Positions 21,806 to 33,800 of a stretch of DNA of 64,000 nucleotides are shown here, one piece after another. This DNA is from Sipunculus nudus. Lineage: Eukaryota; Annelida; Sipuncula; Golfingiida; Sipunculidae. A program made the translations under genes and the position numbers. The stretch is from assembly GCA_026874595.1 (NCBI GenBank), contig CM049309.1, forward strand, positions 55,216,079 to 55,280,078. Reading direction: 5' to 3'. The notes under the pieces are model-generated. The model ran no database searches and was not told the DNA's origin. It saw only the letters and a program-made list of their open reading frames with translations. Within the stretch, counting starts at the first letter, position 1. Each line of letters opens with the position of its first letter.

Positions 21806-24800
21806 GTAAGTTTATCTCTGTTGATCTGAGCAGTCAAGTGTACGCGCTCTGGTTGTGGTAATACTAATAATACTAATAATAATATATGTAGGGCCCGTCA
21901 CTGAACCGCCCACATCAGACGATCAAGACCCCCCAACGGAAAAACGAAATAAAATAAAAAACGGGTGTTTCCAATTTGGATAGCTGTCATGAATCGCCTC
22001 AAAACACCCCTTGGGTACTACTATAGAACGCTTCGCCTAACAACCATGGATATGCATGAAGTCATACTGCTGCTTGCATTAATTTTGCCACTTATTTTTA
22101 TCGGCCACTTACACTCCTCCATTACATAAATCCTAAACATCATAACGTCCGTCTGTATACATTCATAGTCATAACCTCGTCGAGACAGTGCGTAAGTGAT
22201 CATACAGTCGCTCTGAAGCCCGCGTTCTAATAATAGTAATATGGCTCCCAAACTTGCCATCAAGTTTGAAACCTCACACTGGCATTCATCAATGAATTAT
22301 CACATGTATTTTGGCTGTACTGTATGTATTACTGTATAACTTAATTGTACAGTCTGTTAGGGTACTCATAAGTCTTCCAAAATCATTGCTACACATAATA
22401 TTCAATATTTATTGCTTAACCATTGTTTGGTAGGTTATCAAGCGTTGCAGTACAGTACATTGAGAGTTTACCCTACTGGTCCCTAGAGAACATTGCCATG
22501 GGTATATCTAAATCCATTTGGGCACATATTCCTTATATAGCATGAAGACACCAAATAACCTCTAAATATTGCCATTAAAACATTTAACCGATTGCTGTTT
22601 GGGACGCCCCCTGGACGCCCGTCACAAAACTAATACGCTGTATTCATAAGCCACGATAACGCACGATGGACTCACCGTCCTAATGCATTTTTCCCTGCTA
22701 ATTATTTGCTTTAAATATCTATGCCATGCCATTGAACACATTTCCATATTGTTCAGGGACACCCCTACCGTAAAGTTGATAATTTTTTATTTATTAACAT
22801 GGGAATTTCTCGTGAATATTATTTAAATTCTAATTAGGACTCTGTTGGCAAGCCAATTGGTTGAAATGAGTCGGCAAGTGACACAAGGGTCGCCAACAAG
22901 CGCAATGTTTCAACTGACCGTGCCGGGTTGTTATGACAATAACTCAAATAAAACTTCCACAAAAGATCGGTATCTATCTAAATTATTATCATTTTGTACT
23001 TAAAATGTGAATTTTTTTCATTCCTAAAGCCATTTTCTGTGTTTATGATGCCTGTTATGAAGGTCGAGCGATGTCACAAATTTTCAAGATGGCGGCCGTC
23101 GGACTTGCCGCTCGATAGACCTCGTGCTTTGACAAATCTCAGAATATGTTTTGAACAAAATAAATATGAAAAGATGTTCAATAAAGTTTACTGACTGAAA
23201 TTCGAGAATGTTTATTATGTCTTTAGATAAAAAAAGACGTCTGACATCGTTTTGACATTGTTAATCATCATGCAATTCCACGGGGATTCCTCGAAAAGAA
23301 CTGTCACCGGGCGACAAAACGGGAAATACACGCTTTACCGGGAGTACCAAAACGGTCAAAGTTAACATTACAAAGGTTGAAATACATATATAAATGTTAG
23401 ATTTAACCATTCTGGTGGACTTCTGGCTACTTCCATAGGGTTTTATACATATTTGATGGATAAATCTGTCAGTTTACATTTTTAGCTCAGCTGACTATAA
23501 GTCATCTGAGCTATAGTCGTGGTCCATTGTCCGTCGTCTGTCCGTCCGTACGTCCGTGGATGTGGCACGTTTTGAAACCATAAGACCTAGGAATCCAAAA
23601 TTCAGCATAATGTTAGATGTCCCCAAGATCTCCTACCAAGCCGAAAACTGGGTCTTTGCGAATTCATTCCTTTGAGAAATAAAGGAAAAACCTCAATTTT
23701 TTATTAAAAACCTATTTTCACACTTTAGGACTGCCTAATATCAAAACCACTCATCTGTTTTTCCTCATATTTCCTATAAATAATCCTCTATATAATTCCT
23801 ATGTACATGTCAGAAATTAGGTCTGTATTATTTAATTTAAAAAAGTTATGGGCCCAAACATAATGCATTTTGTAAATAATCAGGAAAGAAATTTTATCAC
23901 TTAACACAAAACTTGTTAAAGCTAAGCACTTTTTTTCCAGTAATATTACTTTTATTAATCAAAATTAAATTGTATACCCAAAATTAGATCAAAATCTTTT
24001 AAATTTTTAAAAATATTAGCAAAAATAAAAAATTGGTACCTATAATTTTGCCCAACTTTGACCATGGCACGTTTTTTGCTGTAACTGCTGTGGATTTAAT
24101 TTTCACATCATGTTTTTGTTAGCATTTCAACTGTTAACACCAAAAATTTGAAACTAGTTGATCAAAAACTGTAGATTTTATTCAAGTTTTCAAGCACCAT
24201 GTCACATATTGCTAGTGTTATGCAGTTTGCTAGAGCTCAGCTCCCGAGCTTCAGCTCTAAGTTCCTTAAATTTGGCATACAGTTAGATTTCTCCAAAATC
24301 CCCTACCATGCCAAGAATTTGGTCACTAGGACTTAATTCCTTCGAGATATCAATGAAAACTTCATTTTTCCATTAAAAACCCAATGTTACACTTTAAGAC
24401 TGCCTAATATCAAAACCACTGATCTGACTTTGATCATATATAATATACATATTTTTCTATACATTCACTATGCACATGCCAGAAATGATGTCAGTATTGT
24501 GTATTTTTTTTAAGTAATGGGCCCAAACATAATGCACTTTGTAAAAATCAAGAAATATATTTACTCCCTTAACAAGGGCATTGCTGAAGCTAGAGATCTT
24601 TTTTGTCAGGGATGTAACATTATTTAATCAAGATTCAATTGAATACCCAAAATTAGTTCTGAATTTTCAAATTTTATAAGTTATTAGTATAAATATAAAA
24701 TTAGTACCTTAAATTTTGCCCAACTGTGACCATGGCACATTTGTTTCCCGTGAGCACTGTTGATATAATTTTCATATCATGCACACATAAGGATTTCAGC

Positions 24801-27800
24801 TTTTTAGTTTAGAAAGCTGAAAGAAATTTGCCAAATATTGTAGCTTTTATTAATGTTTTTATGAGACCTTGTCAGACTTTGGCTCTCTCCAGCCCCTCTT
24901 GAGTCACCTGTATGTTGACCTTGTTGACCTTTCATCAAATTATGCACGCTTTAGGGGAGAATCCAGGCAGCTTATGGCCAGCCACAGTTGATCCAGGTGT
25001 TCAACCCAACTCATCTAGTAGTTTTAACCAACAACATAACAATAAACAATAAATTAATAAATTTTTATTGGTTTTTTATAACAAATTTAAGAAAACTAGA
25101 AAAGGAATTTGTTAGTTTATAATAACAGGAAATTAACTTGCAGTTACTGATGATATAAGAATCTTGTACCGATGGGTAGAATGTCACATATTCCAAATAA
25201 CACCATGCAGTCACCTATGGCATTTTTCAGTTCATTTTTAATGATAAAGAATTAAATCATATTATTCATTACTAATCATTAAGGATTATATGAAGGAAAT
25301 TAATGATAGACAAAGATGCAGTTGATAATATTAATCTAGATTCCTACTGTGTCTAGTGTGTACATTGATGTGAAATTAGTCCAAAATGAATTTTTTACAG
25401 TTATTTTTTAATATAAATAAAAGCCATAAAACCAGGTACTTATGATCATTATTTAAATGTGTGAATTTTGTATATTCTGGATTCTCAACATCATTGTTTA
25501 GTGAAAACTGAATAAATACCAGACATGGTGCGAATACTTTGTAATTGTATTTAAATACGAATATGATTATGTACTCCATTATAAAATTTCTTGCATAAAG
25601 AATGGGAATTCAGGTAAAAATGAAAGTATATGAATACTCGTGCAAATACTTTCAAAATGTATTCATGAATGCATTCATGAATATATTCTTTAATATTATT
25701 TTAATAATCATATCAGTTATATTTCATTTTAAAAAATCATATGATTCTCTTATTATATTTAATAAAAATTATATTTGGGACAATATTTGTAATTTTTTTA
25801 ATAAATAGTTAAACTCTTATATTATATGTTCTGCTTATAAGTTATATGGCCAAGTCAAAATCTGTGTGACAGTAGTACTCCATTTGTTAATAAAATAAAT
25901 GAAATCAATCCTCTTCCCTGTCTCCAAAGGTACTATCAAAATCATACATAAGCTAAACAACAACAACTCATAATACAGCTTATATTTATTACCACACAAA
26001 ACCAGCATGTGCCTCATTTCTAAATAATATTTTTTTATCATATATAACAGCTGAGCGTCGTGACCCATAGGTCCCTTGTTTATCACCTTTCTTTGAAGTT
26101 CACCTGGTCTTAATTAGTTCTTCATACCTGAACAGGTAGGCAATTGAAATTTACCCTTATTTAAATCAACATGATATTTCATGTCAATTCTACAAGTTTA
26201 TTTTTTTTTTTATAAATTTCTTAGAATGAATCATATATTGTTTTGTCTACTTTATTTCAGAACTCCCAACCTATAATAAATTAAATAACCTTAATCATAT
26301 TTCATTAACCTGTTTTACCTAGATCTTCCATGACAATACACCAGGTACTGGCGGATGATAATTCCCTTATTGTTCCTAAATTCTACCATGTCTTCACTCG
26401 GATATACTATAGACATTCATGTACAAATATGCTAAAACAATAAAGACAATAAACTTACCTGAATTTACCTAACTTACCTGGTTCTACTAATAGATATATG
26501 TGAAATTTATGATTCGTTAAGTCATTAACCACTTGCTTGGTATCTCTGTAATATGTGTTAAAAATTTCATAAGGATCCACCAAAAATTGATCACATTATC
26601 AATCATAACATTAATGTACAGTGTGTCAAAATTGAAAGTGTGAGAAACCTAGAATTAATCTGAACAGTAAGGGGGGTGTTTTGTGACAACCAAATACAAA
26701 CAGTAAAGGGTTAAATACAGATTTTTAGACTCCATTGGGACAAAAATTTTAAATGAATAGTGCTAAATGATCAGTGTAGCATGATTGTGTTATTGGGATT
26801 ACTTATGGTAATACACTACTTAGCACCGGAGTAGGTCGAATAGACATTCAGGTTTTAGTCAGTACCTGATTCACACGTAAATAAAGTTGTTGGACTTACC
26901 TGGTGTTCCGTTGGTCTTATATGTTATACGCCCAGTTACATAATATTACATGGTGTCCGAGTTAATTGACAAGGCAACGGAAAACATGTCGGACATGCCA
27001 GAGGGTAGTCACAGTTCCTACCACGTGCAGGCACCCAGGCTGTTCCACTTTAACCATGCTGAGCAGTGGCCAAAATGGATTTGCCAGTTCGATAGGTTTC
27101 GGTTAGTGTCCGGACTTGGGGGGGGGGGGAATCCACCCAGATTATGGTTGATACGCTTATTTATCTAATGGGTGATAAAGTCAAAGAAATTTTTGCTACC
27201 TTTTCCCTGAGCTCAGAGGAGCAAAGTAATTATGATCTTGTCATTGCTAGATTTGACTACCACTTTGTTGCCCGGAGGATTGCGATATACTGTTGAGTCA
27301 AATTTAACTGTAGTGTTCAGGAAGAGCATGAACCAGTAGATTCGTTCATCACAGATCTGTATGCTCTAGCTAAATATTGTGAATACCACAAATTGCACGA
27401 CAAACTTATCCGTGACAAGACAGTTGTAGGATGCTTAGACAGTAAGTTAGCAGAGAGATTACAGATGGATCCGGAGTTCACTTTAGCTAAAGCTCTACAA
27501 CAACTCGGGCAAAGTGAAGCAGTTAAATGTCAACAGGAAACTGTTAAAAGCATCCACTGATGAATTTCCAGCATTGCATGCTGTCTGTTACTGTGCAAAC
27601 CAGAGATCAAATGGAACAGTGTATTCAAAGCATCGCAAACTGCAAAACTTCCAGCCAAAACAACATAAAACTCCTTCCAAACAAGGTCAAGGACAGAGAA
27701 TTAATAAAACTGGATACAGTCATTGTGGCCGATCAGAAGCACACCCACATTATGTCCAGCTGCACATGCTAGATGATTAAAATGTTAAAGGTGGGTCATT

Positions 27801-30800
27801 TTGCAGCTGTTTGCCGAACTAAAGCAGTAAATGAACGGAACTTTGATGAAAGTCTACCACCACAAAATCCCAGACCATTCTTAGGTTATATAAATCACTA
27901 GATAAAGTCTCTACTACAGATGTGTGGTGAGGTGAAGCTACAATAGGAGAAAAACCACTCAGATTCAAAATTGAATCAGGAGCTGATGTAACTGCTGTCC
28001 CTGAAGTAATGTGCTTGCCCTTAGTACTTGAGCAACTACAAACAACAACAGGTCAGTTATGGGGACCAGGTAAAAATCCCATTGATGTGTTAGGGAAATT
28101 CACCACAGATATAGTAGTGAATTACTCTATGACTGATCTGGATGTTTATGTTATCAAAAAACCTGGATGAACATCCGTGAAACTTTGACGGTAAACGCAC
28201 AGATTTTGTGTAACATAGACTGCCCAGGTCAAGCTCGGTCAAATCCTTCAGATGCACAATTAAATCTGTATGAAGATTATAAAGAGCTGTTCCAGGGTTA
28301 AGGTAAATGGAAAGGGAATATAAAATTGAGCTGTCAGATTATGTTAAGCCCTATGCCCTCTCTACCCCAAGAAATGTGCCTATATGGCAGCTAACCCTGG
28401 TGACAAAAGAGCTGAATCAAATTGAACAGCAAGGGGTAATATCAAAAGTGGACAAATCAACAAAATAGTGCAGTGGTATGGTTGTAGTACCTAAACCAAA
28501 TGGTCAGATCAGAATATGTACAAGCAGCAGAAACAGTGGTATGATAAGCTTCATTCAGCCAAACCCCAGATACTGCTAGAATCAGGACCGCAAGAATGGG
28601 TTTCAGATTTGACTACTCAGGGTACAATACAATAACCAATGAACAAATTAAGGTCATACAAAATCATGACTGAGAAGGGCGAGCTCACCAGAAATCGAGC
28701 ACATCTTAGTCCTATACCTGAAAGTAGTACAGAGCGAGATGAAACATGATCAGTTTGACAGTTTGACACCAGTTTGCCAGGCGAGAATCCAGACCATGAA
28801 CAACAGCCAATCAATAGTCCAGCTAGTTGTGAGAGGAAGGATGGCACAGCTACCATAACCAATTATGGCAGAGTCATTATTGCCCCTAAGAGACTTGATT
28901 TATAATGATGAAAATTCACCAAGCTGGTGTATAAGTGCAGAATAATCCCTTGGCCTCAGTGCAGGGTTTGGGAAGTCTACCCCATCCCTGGATTTGGCTT
29001 AAGTTGGTTTCAAATAAACCACTGGTAATTTAATTTAAGTTGATCAAGTGGGACTTTAAACGGTCAGTTTAAACCTCTCAGGAGCCCAGATAGGGGGGTG
29101 TAGCATGCTTGTGTTATTAGGGTTACTTAGGTAATACACCACTTGGAGCCAGTCAAATAGACATCCGGGTTTTAGTCAGTACTTGATGGGCATGTGAATA
29201 CAGTTGTTGGACTTACCTGGTATTCCATTGGTCTTATAAGTTACATGCCCAGTAACACAATATTACAATCAGTAGGTCTGAAAGTTTGGGCACTTACTGT
29301 GAGGAAAATGAGATATTGCTTCTTCCCAAAAGACTCCTGGGATCTTCCAGTCAAGGAGTTAAAAAGAATGTAAAATGCATTCACATGTGCATATTAAGGT
29401 TTTAGCTCAGCTGACTGTAAGTCAACGTCCGTCCGGCTTTCCGTTTGCAGGGCACAAATCGTAACTGCTGGTCCTAGAAACTTCTAAGTTAAGGAGGTCA
29501 ATAAAAAAAATCTCCTTGGAAACCTGGAATTAGGTCACTGTGACCTATATCCTCGGAGCTAAGGGGCTTGAAAGTAACCCCCAGAATAATAAAAAATATA
29601 ATACAAAACCTCCAATATCTTGATAATTAATGCATGGATTGTCATGAATCTTGCCTTGAATATTGACCATGACTAGTTTGGTCAGTTCCCGAAAAGTGGT
29701 GGCGCCACCTGTATATTTTTTGTCATTTTAACGAATATTTTTCTATTTTTTTACTATAAAATGACAACAATCATGTCAGTTTCTCAGCTGTAATTACATC
29801 TAGTGTCCCAAAACCTGGTGTGTTTATTGATCACAAGTGGATGCCATATAGTAATAACCTTGTCTGTCTGTTCGTATGTCTGTCTGTCAATCCGTCCATC
29901 CACACAGATTTGTTTCCAGATGATAACTCCAGGTTGTATTGACACATGGATTTCAAACTTGACTTACGTATGGCCTACCACTAAAGCAGGAACCTATATG
30001 ATTTTGGGGTCACGAGGTCAAGGTCACAGGACACACTTATTTAAAAAGATTATGGCTGCATTTTAAGCCAAGCTTTTCATCCCAAACTTTCCATTTTGCG
30101 CATTTAGCTGACTTGCCAGTATGGGGAGAGCATAAATGAATTTGGGGTCACATGGTCAAAGTGACAGGGGCCATCTGTTCACAAATTAGTTTCCAGATGA
30201 TAACTCCAGTTTAGTATGACATATTGGTTTCAAATTTAACTTATATATGACTGGCCACTAAAGTAAGAACTGTGTCGATTTTAGGGTTTAACGGTCAAAG
30301 GTCAAGGTCACAAGACTAATTTCTTTAAAAAGAATGCATATGCATTTGAAGCCAAACTTTACATTGCAAACCTTCCATCTTCAAGATGTTGCTAATCTGC
30401 TGATAGGGAAAGATTCTGTTCAATTTTGGGGTCATGAGGTCAAAGGTCAAGGTCACAGTACCCACTTATTTAGAAAGATTGTGGATGCATTTTAAGCCAA
30501 ACTTTTCATCCCAAACCTTCCATCTTGCACATATAGCTGAGCTGCCAATAGGGGAAGAACCTGATTGATTTGGGGTCACAAGGTCAAAGGTTATGGTCAC
30601 AGGGGCCCATCTGTCCACTTATTTGTTTCTGGATGATAACTCCAGTTTTGATTGCCACATTGGTTTCAATTTTGACTTATATATGACCCACCAATAATGT
30701 AAGAACCCTTTTGATTTTGGGGTCATAAGGTCAAAGGTCAAGGTCACAGGACCCACTTCCTTAAAAAGATTGTTGATGTATTTTTATCCAAACTTTTTGT

Positions 30801-33800
30801 CCTAAACCTTCTATCTTCCAGATGTTGCTCACATGCCAATAGTGGAAGTAACTTATGGATTTGGGGGTCACAAGGTCAAAGGTCAAGGTCATGTGGGCCA
30901 TCTATCCACATATTAGTTGCCAGATGATAACACCAGTTTGGTTTGAAATATTGGTTTCAAACTTGACTTATATATGGCCCACCACTAAAGTAAGAAATGT
31001 TGATTCTGGGGTCATGAGATCAAAGGTCAAGGTCACAGGACCCACCACTTTAGAAAGATTGTGGATGCATTTTAAGCCAAACTTTTCATTTCAATCCTTC
31101 CATCATCAACATGTGGTGCACCTGCCTATATGGGAAGTTTCCTTTTGATATTTGGGTCACAAGGTCAAAGGTTAAGGTCACAGGGTCCATCCATTCACAA
31201 ATTAGTTTATGGATGATAACTCCAGTTTGGATAGACTGGTTGGCTTCAAACTGATCACAGGACCAATATTTTGAAAACCTCATAAACATTTATCCTTATA
31301 GACAAATGCAGCTGAGCATCGAGACCCATGGGTCCCTAGTTAATTTCTTTGCTTCAAGTCTAATTAATTTAATCTTGCAGCCCAGTTAGCAATTAAGCCA
31401 TGATAGACAAGATGGACTTAGATGCCATTAAGTGTGGATTCAAGACTTATTTGGTATTTTTACTGGATATATAGATCTTCCAAGTTAGAGTCATGACACT
31501 AGTCATACTACACACAGTAAGTCCTATTGGATCAAAATTCAATAATCTGATCAATAGGCTACATCAAAATCAAAATCCCTTGGGAATTCCTATTTAAAGT
31601 AACCATAATACCTGTTTATAAAGAATTGATTTAGCAGCAAACTTCTTGGTAAAATAAAGACTTGATTCTATGATTCTTGATTCTATAAATTTACCATACT
31701 TTTTTCCTGGAGAGTTTGTCATACAAGTACAAGGCAGTCCCCTGAAATGCCCATACTCTGGTTGTTTCTAGTGCTTGTGATGAAACATCACAAAACACCG
31801 TCATCACTCTAAATATTTAAGCCAAAAAGCTGGATCAGTTGATAAATTTTCATCTGTTGAATGTTTCAATGCAAAATTGTATTCTAATCACATGAAACAC
31901 AATAATCAACACAAACACAATGTTCAACCATTTCTGCTGTGATGCTGCCACCTGGTGGCACCAGTCAGCATCAAGCCAAGCACATGATGATTGTTTTTCA
32001 TGTGTAGAATCAGTCTCATTTAAATATATTTTTAACAGAGATATGGCAGAAATAAATACCAATTTTTGGCTTCAGGATTTCTGCGAAGTAGGTGTTTGTT
32101 TCAGGTACCAAAAACACGTGTTTTGTGTGTTTCAGGGGTCCCATGTACATGGTTACCAAAAAATTAAGGCTATCCTTTGCTCCGATTCTTGCTAATATGA
32201 AGTGAAGTCAAATAACCATCTACAGTTAGTCTCAAAAGAGCCCATGAACACTGTGTCACACTGTGGGCAACAGATTAAAAAATTCATTTCACCACCACAT
32301 TTGATTAATAGAGATTATGCTTCACATATTTCAAACCTAATAAAGCAGTTTTTTAAATGCCAGCTAATATTATTGCTCTCAGTCAGCCAGAACTAGCCAC
32401 ATTACTTACTGCCCTGCCTTTTTTCAGGTTTTTGTGACCTTATTCATGTACATTGATACACTCTCACACAATGACCAGTCTGTCTCTAAATTCAAGAACC
32501 CATTTTTTGTTCAGCTTAGGCAGCTGGGGAAGCCAGTTAAAAAAAGGGAGTCTAAATATATAAGTAAATACTTCTTTTAATAAACTTACTTTGAAATAAA
32601 ATTTATTTACTTCAGATATATTGTACTCAAACATAAAAACACTTCATTATTGAAAGGAAATTAGCAGTGGCAAATAAGTTGTTTCATTTGTCATTTAAGA
32701 GAGACAGAAGGCTGCAACAAGTCATCACCTGTTAATATACCAGCTGGGTCCAAGTCTCCTAAATCCCCAAGGAAGAAGGCCCGTAACTGGTGGTACCGCT
32801 ATTACAGAGGAAAAGAAGCCAATCTCAAGAAGAAGCATGGGGCTCGCCAGGCTCGGAGATATGACAACTGTAAATTTTGCTTCAGAACTAATGATGGAAA
32901 GGCTGAACTGTGTTAATGCACATGTTACATTATGAAAATGTTCTTTAAAGTGTATAGTAAGTCTGTATATATCATGCAAAATTAGCATGCCATCATGAGT
33001 GCAGATTTTAGAAATATAAAAAAAATCATTTGCATTGAACTTCCTGTCAAAAGCTGGGCCCACATGTTTCATAGGTCCTAGCTAGAAACTTCCCTCTGTA
33101 GCATGCACACTATTCTTGTATCCTTACAGTGAACATCCAATGTTCTTCAGTGAACTCTCTGTTGAGCCCACAGATATGTCATATCTTCCTGCAGGGACCT
33201 TCTGACAAACATTTCTCATGTCTTCTCAGTGAACTTTCTGTTAAACTCACAGACACTCCTGGTGTCCTTGCAGGGAACTTCCTCTTAGAGTTCCCATAAT
33301 TTGTGTGTCTTTGCATGGAGCTTATGTTTCATGTATCCTTGCAGGAACCTTGTTGTTAGAGCTCACCAACATATTGTTGTATCCTACCAGTTAGCTTCCT
33401 ATAGAGGTCACAGACATTCCTCAGAACCTTGCAGGGAACTTCCTTATGGAACTCACCAAAATTTGTTGTATTTCACCAGTGAGCTTTGTGTAGAAGTCAC
33501 AAACATTCCTTTTATCCTGGCAGTGAACTTCCTCTTAGAGTTCCCATATTTCGTGTGTCTTTGCACAGAGCCCACGTTTCATGAATCATTGCAGGGAACT
33601 TCCTGTTGGAGCTTGGTGAGAATGAGGAACTTGGAGAGCTGGAGCTGGCAGACCTGATGGAGCCAACTGTATCAGCCTTCGCTGAACTCCTCATGCAAAA
33701 TGACAAGATGGAGGTAACTACGATATCATACTGTGATGGCCTCATATATACAAGTTTGAAATTTCATATTTCCTTTTTGTTGTGCTATAAAGGTGTATTT

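Larger units (their letters stand above)
26775..29267 (+). mobile_element. Ty3/gypsy-type LTR retrotransposon, internally deleted and decayed
   Basis: Two LTRs (26775-26950 and 29099-29267) begin TGTAGCATG and end ATATTACA. The 5-bp sequence ATCAG flanks both sides (26770-26774 and 29268-29272) as a target duplication. A TGG-starting primer-binding site follows the 5' LTR and a polypurine run AGGGGGG precedes the 3' LTR. The 2.1-kb interior holds broken gag, a piece of protease and the start of RT. The rest of RT, RNase H and integrase are missing or unrecognisable, so it cannot be autonomous. Confidence 0.88.
29401..31341 (+). repeat. dispersed repeat family B with tandem AGGTCA units
   Basis: The left end TTTAGCTCAGCTGACTGTAA and right end CAGCTGAGCATCGAGACCCA followed by TGGGTCCCTAGTT match the ends of the other dispersed elements. 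From about 29830 to 31260 it consists of diverged alternating blocks, each with GGGGTCACAAGGTCAAAGGT-like text, TTTAAGCCAAACTTTTCATC and CAGATGATAACTCCAGTTT. It lies in R3HDM4 intron 1. No coding capacity is seen. Confidence 0.8.

Noticed and set aside
26950-27168. gag frame as an intact gene starting at 26950
   Set aside because: The ATG overlaps the primer-binding site and the frame breaks at a G run; the rest of gag continues in other frames with stops, so it is a remnant.
32870-33072. reading on through the exon 2 frame (CKFCFRTNDGKAELC), resembling a zinc-finger end
   Set aside because: A good donor (GTAAAT) precedes it and splicing to exon 3 restores the conserved R3HDM4 sequence; the Cys residues are read-through.
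33301-33657. 118-codon frame overlapping R3HDM4 exon 3
   Set aside because: It runs through the acceptor-derived repeats in a frame different from the exon's and shows no domain.
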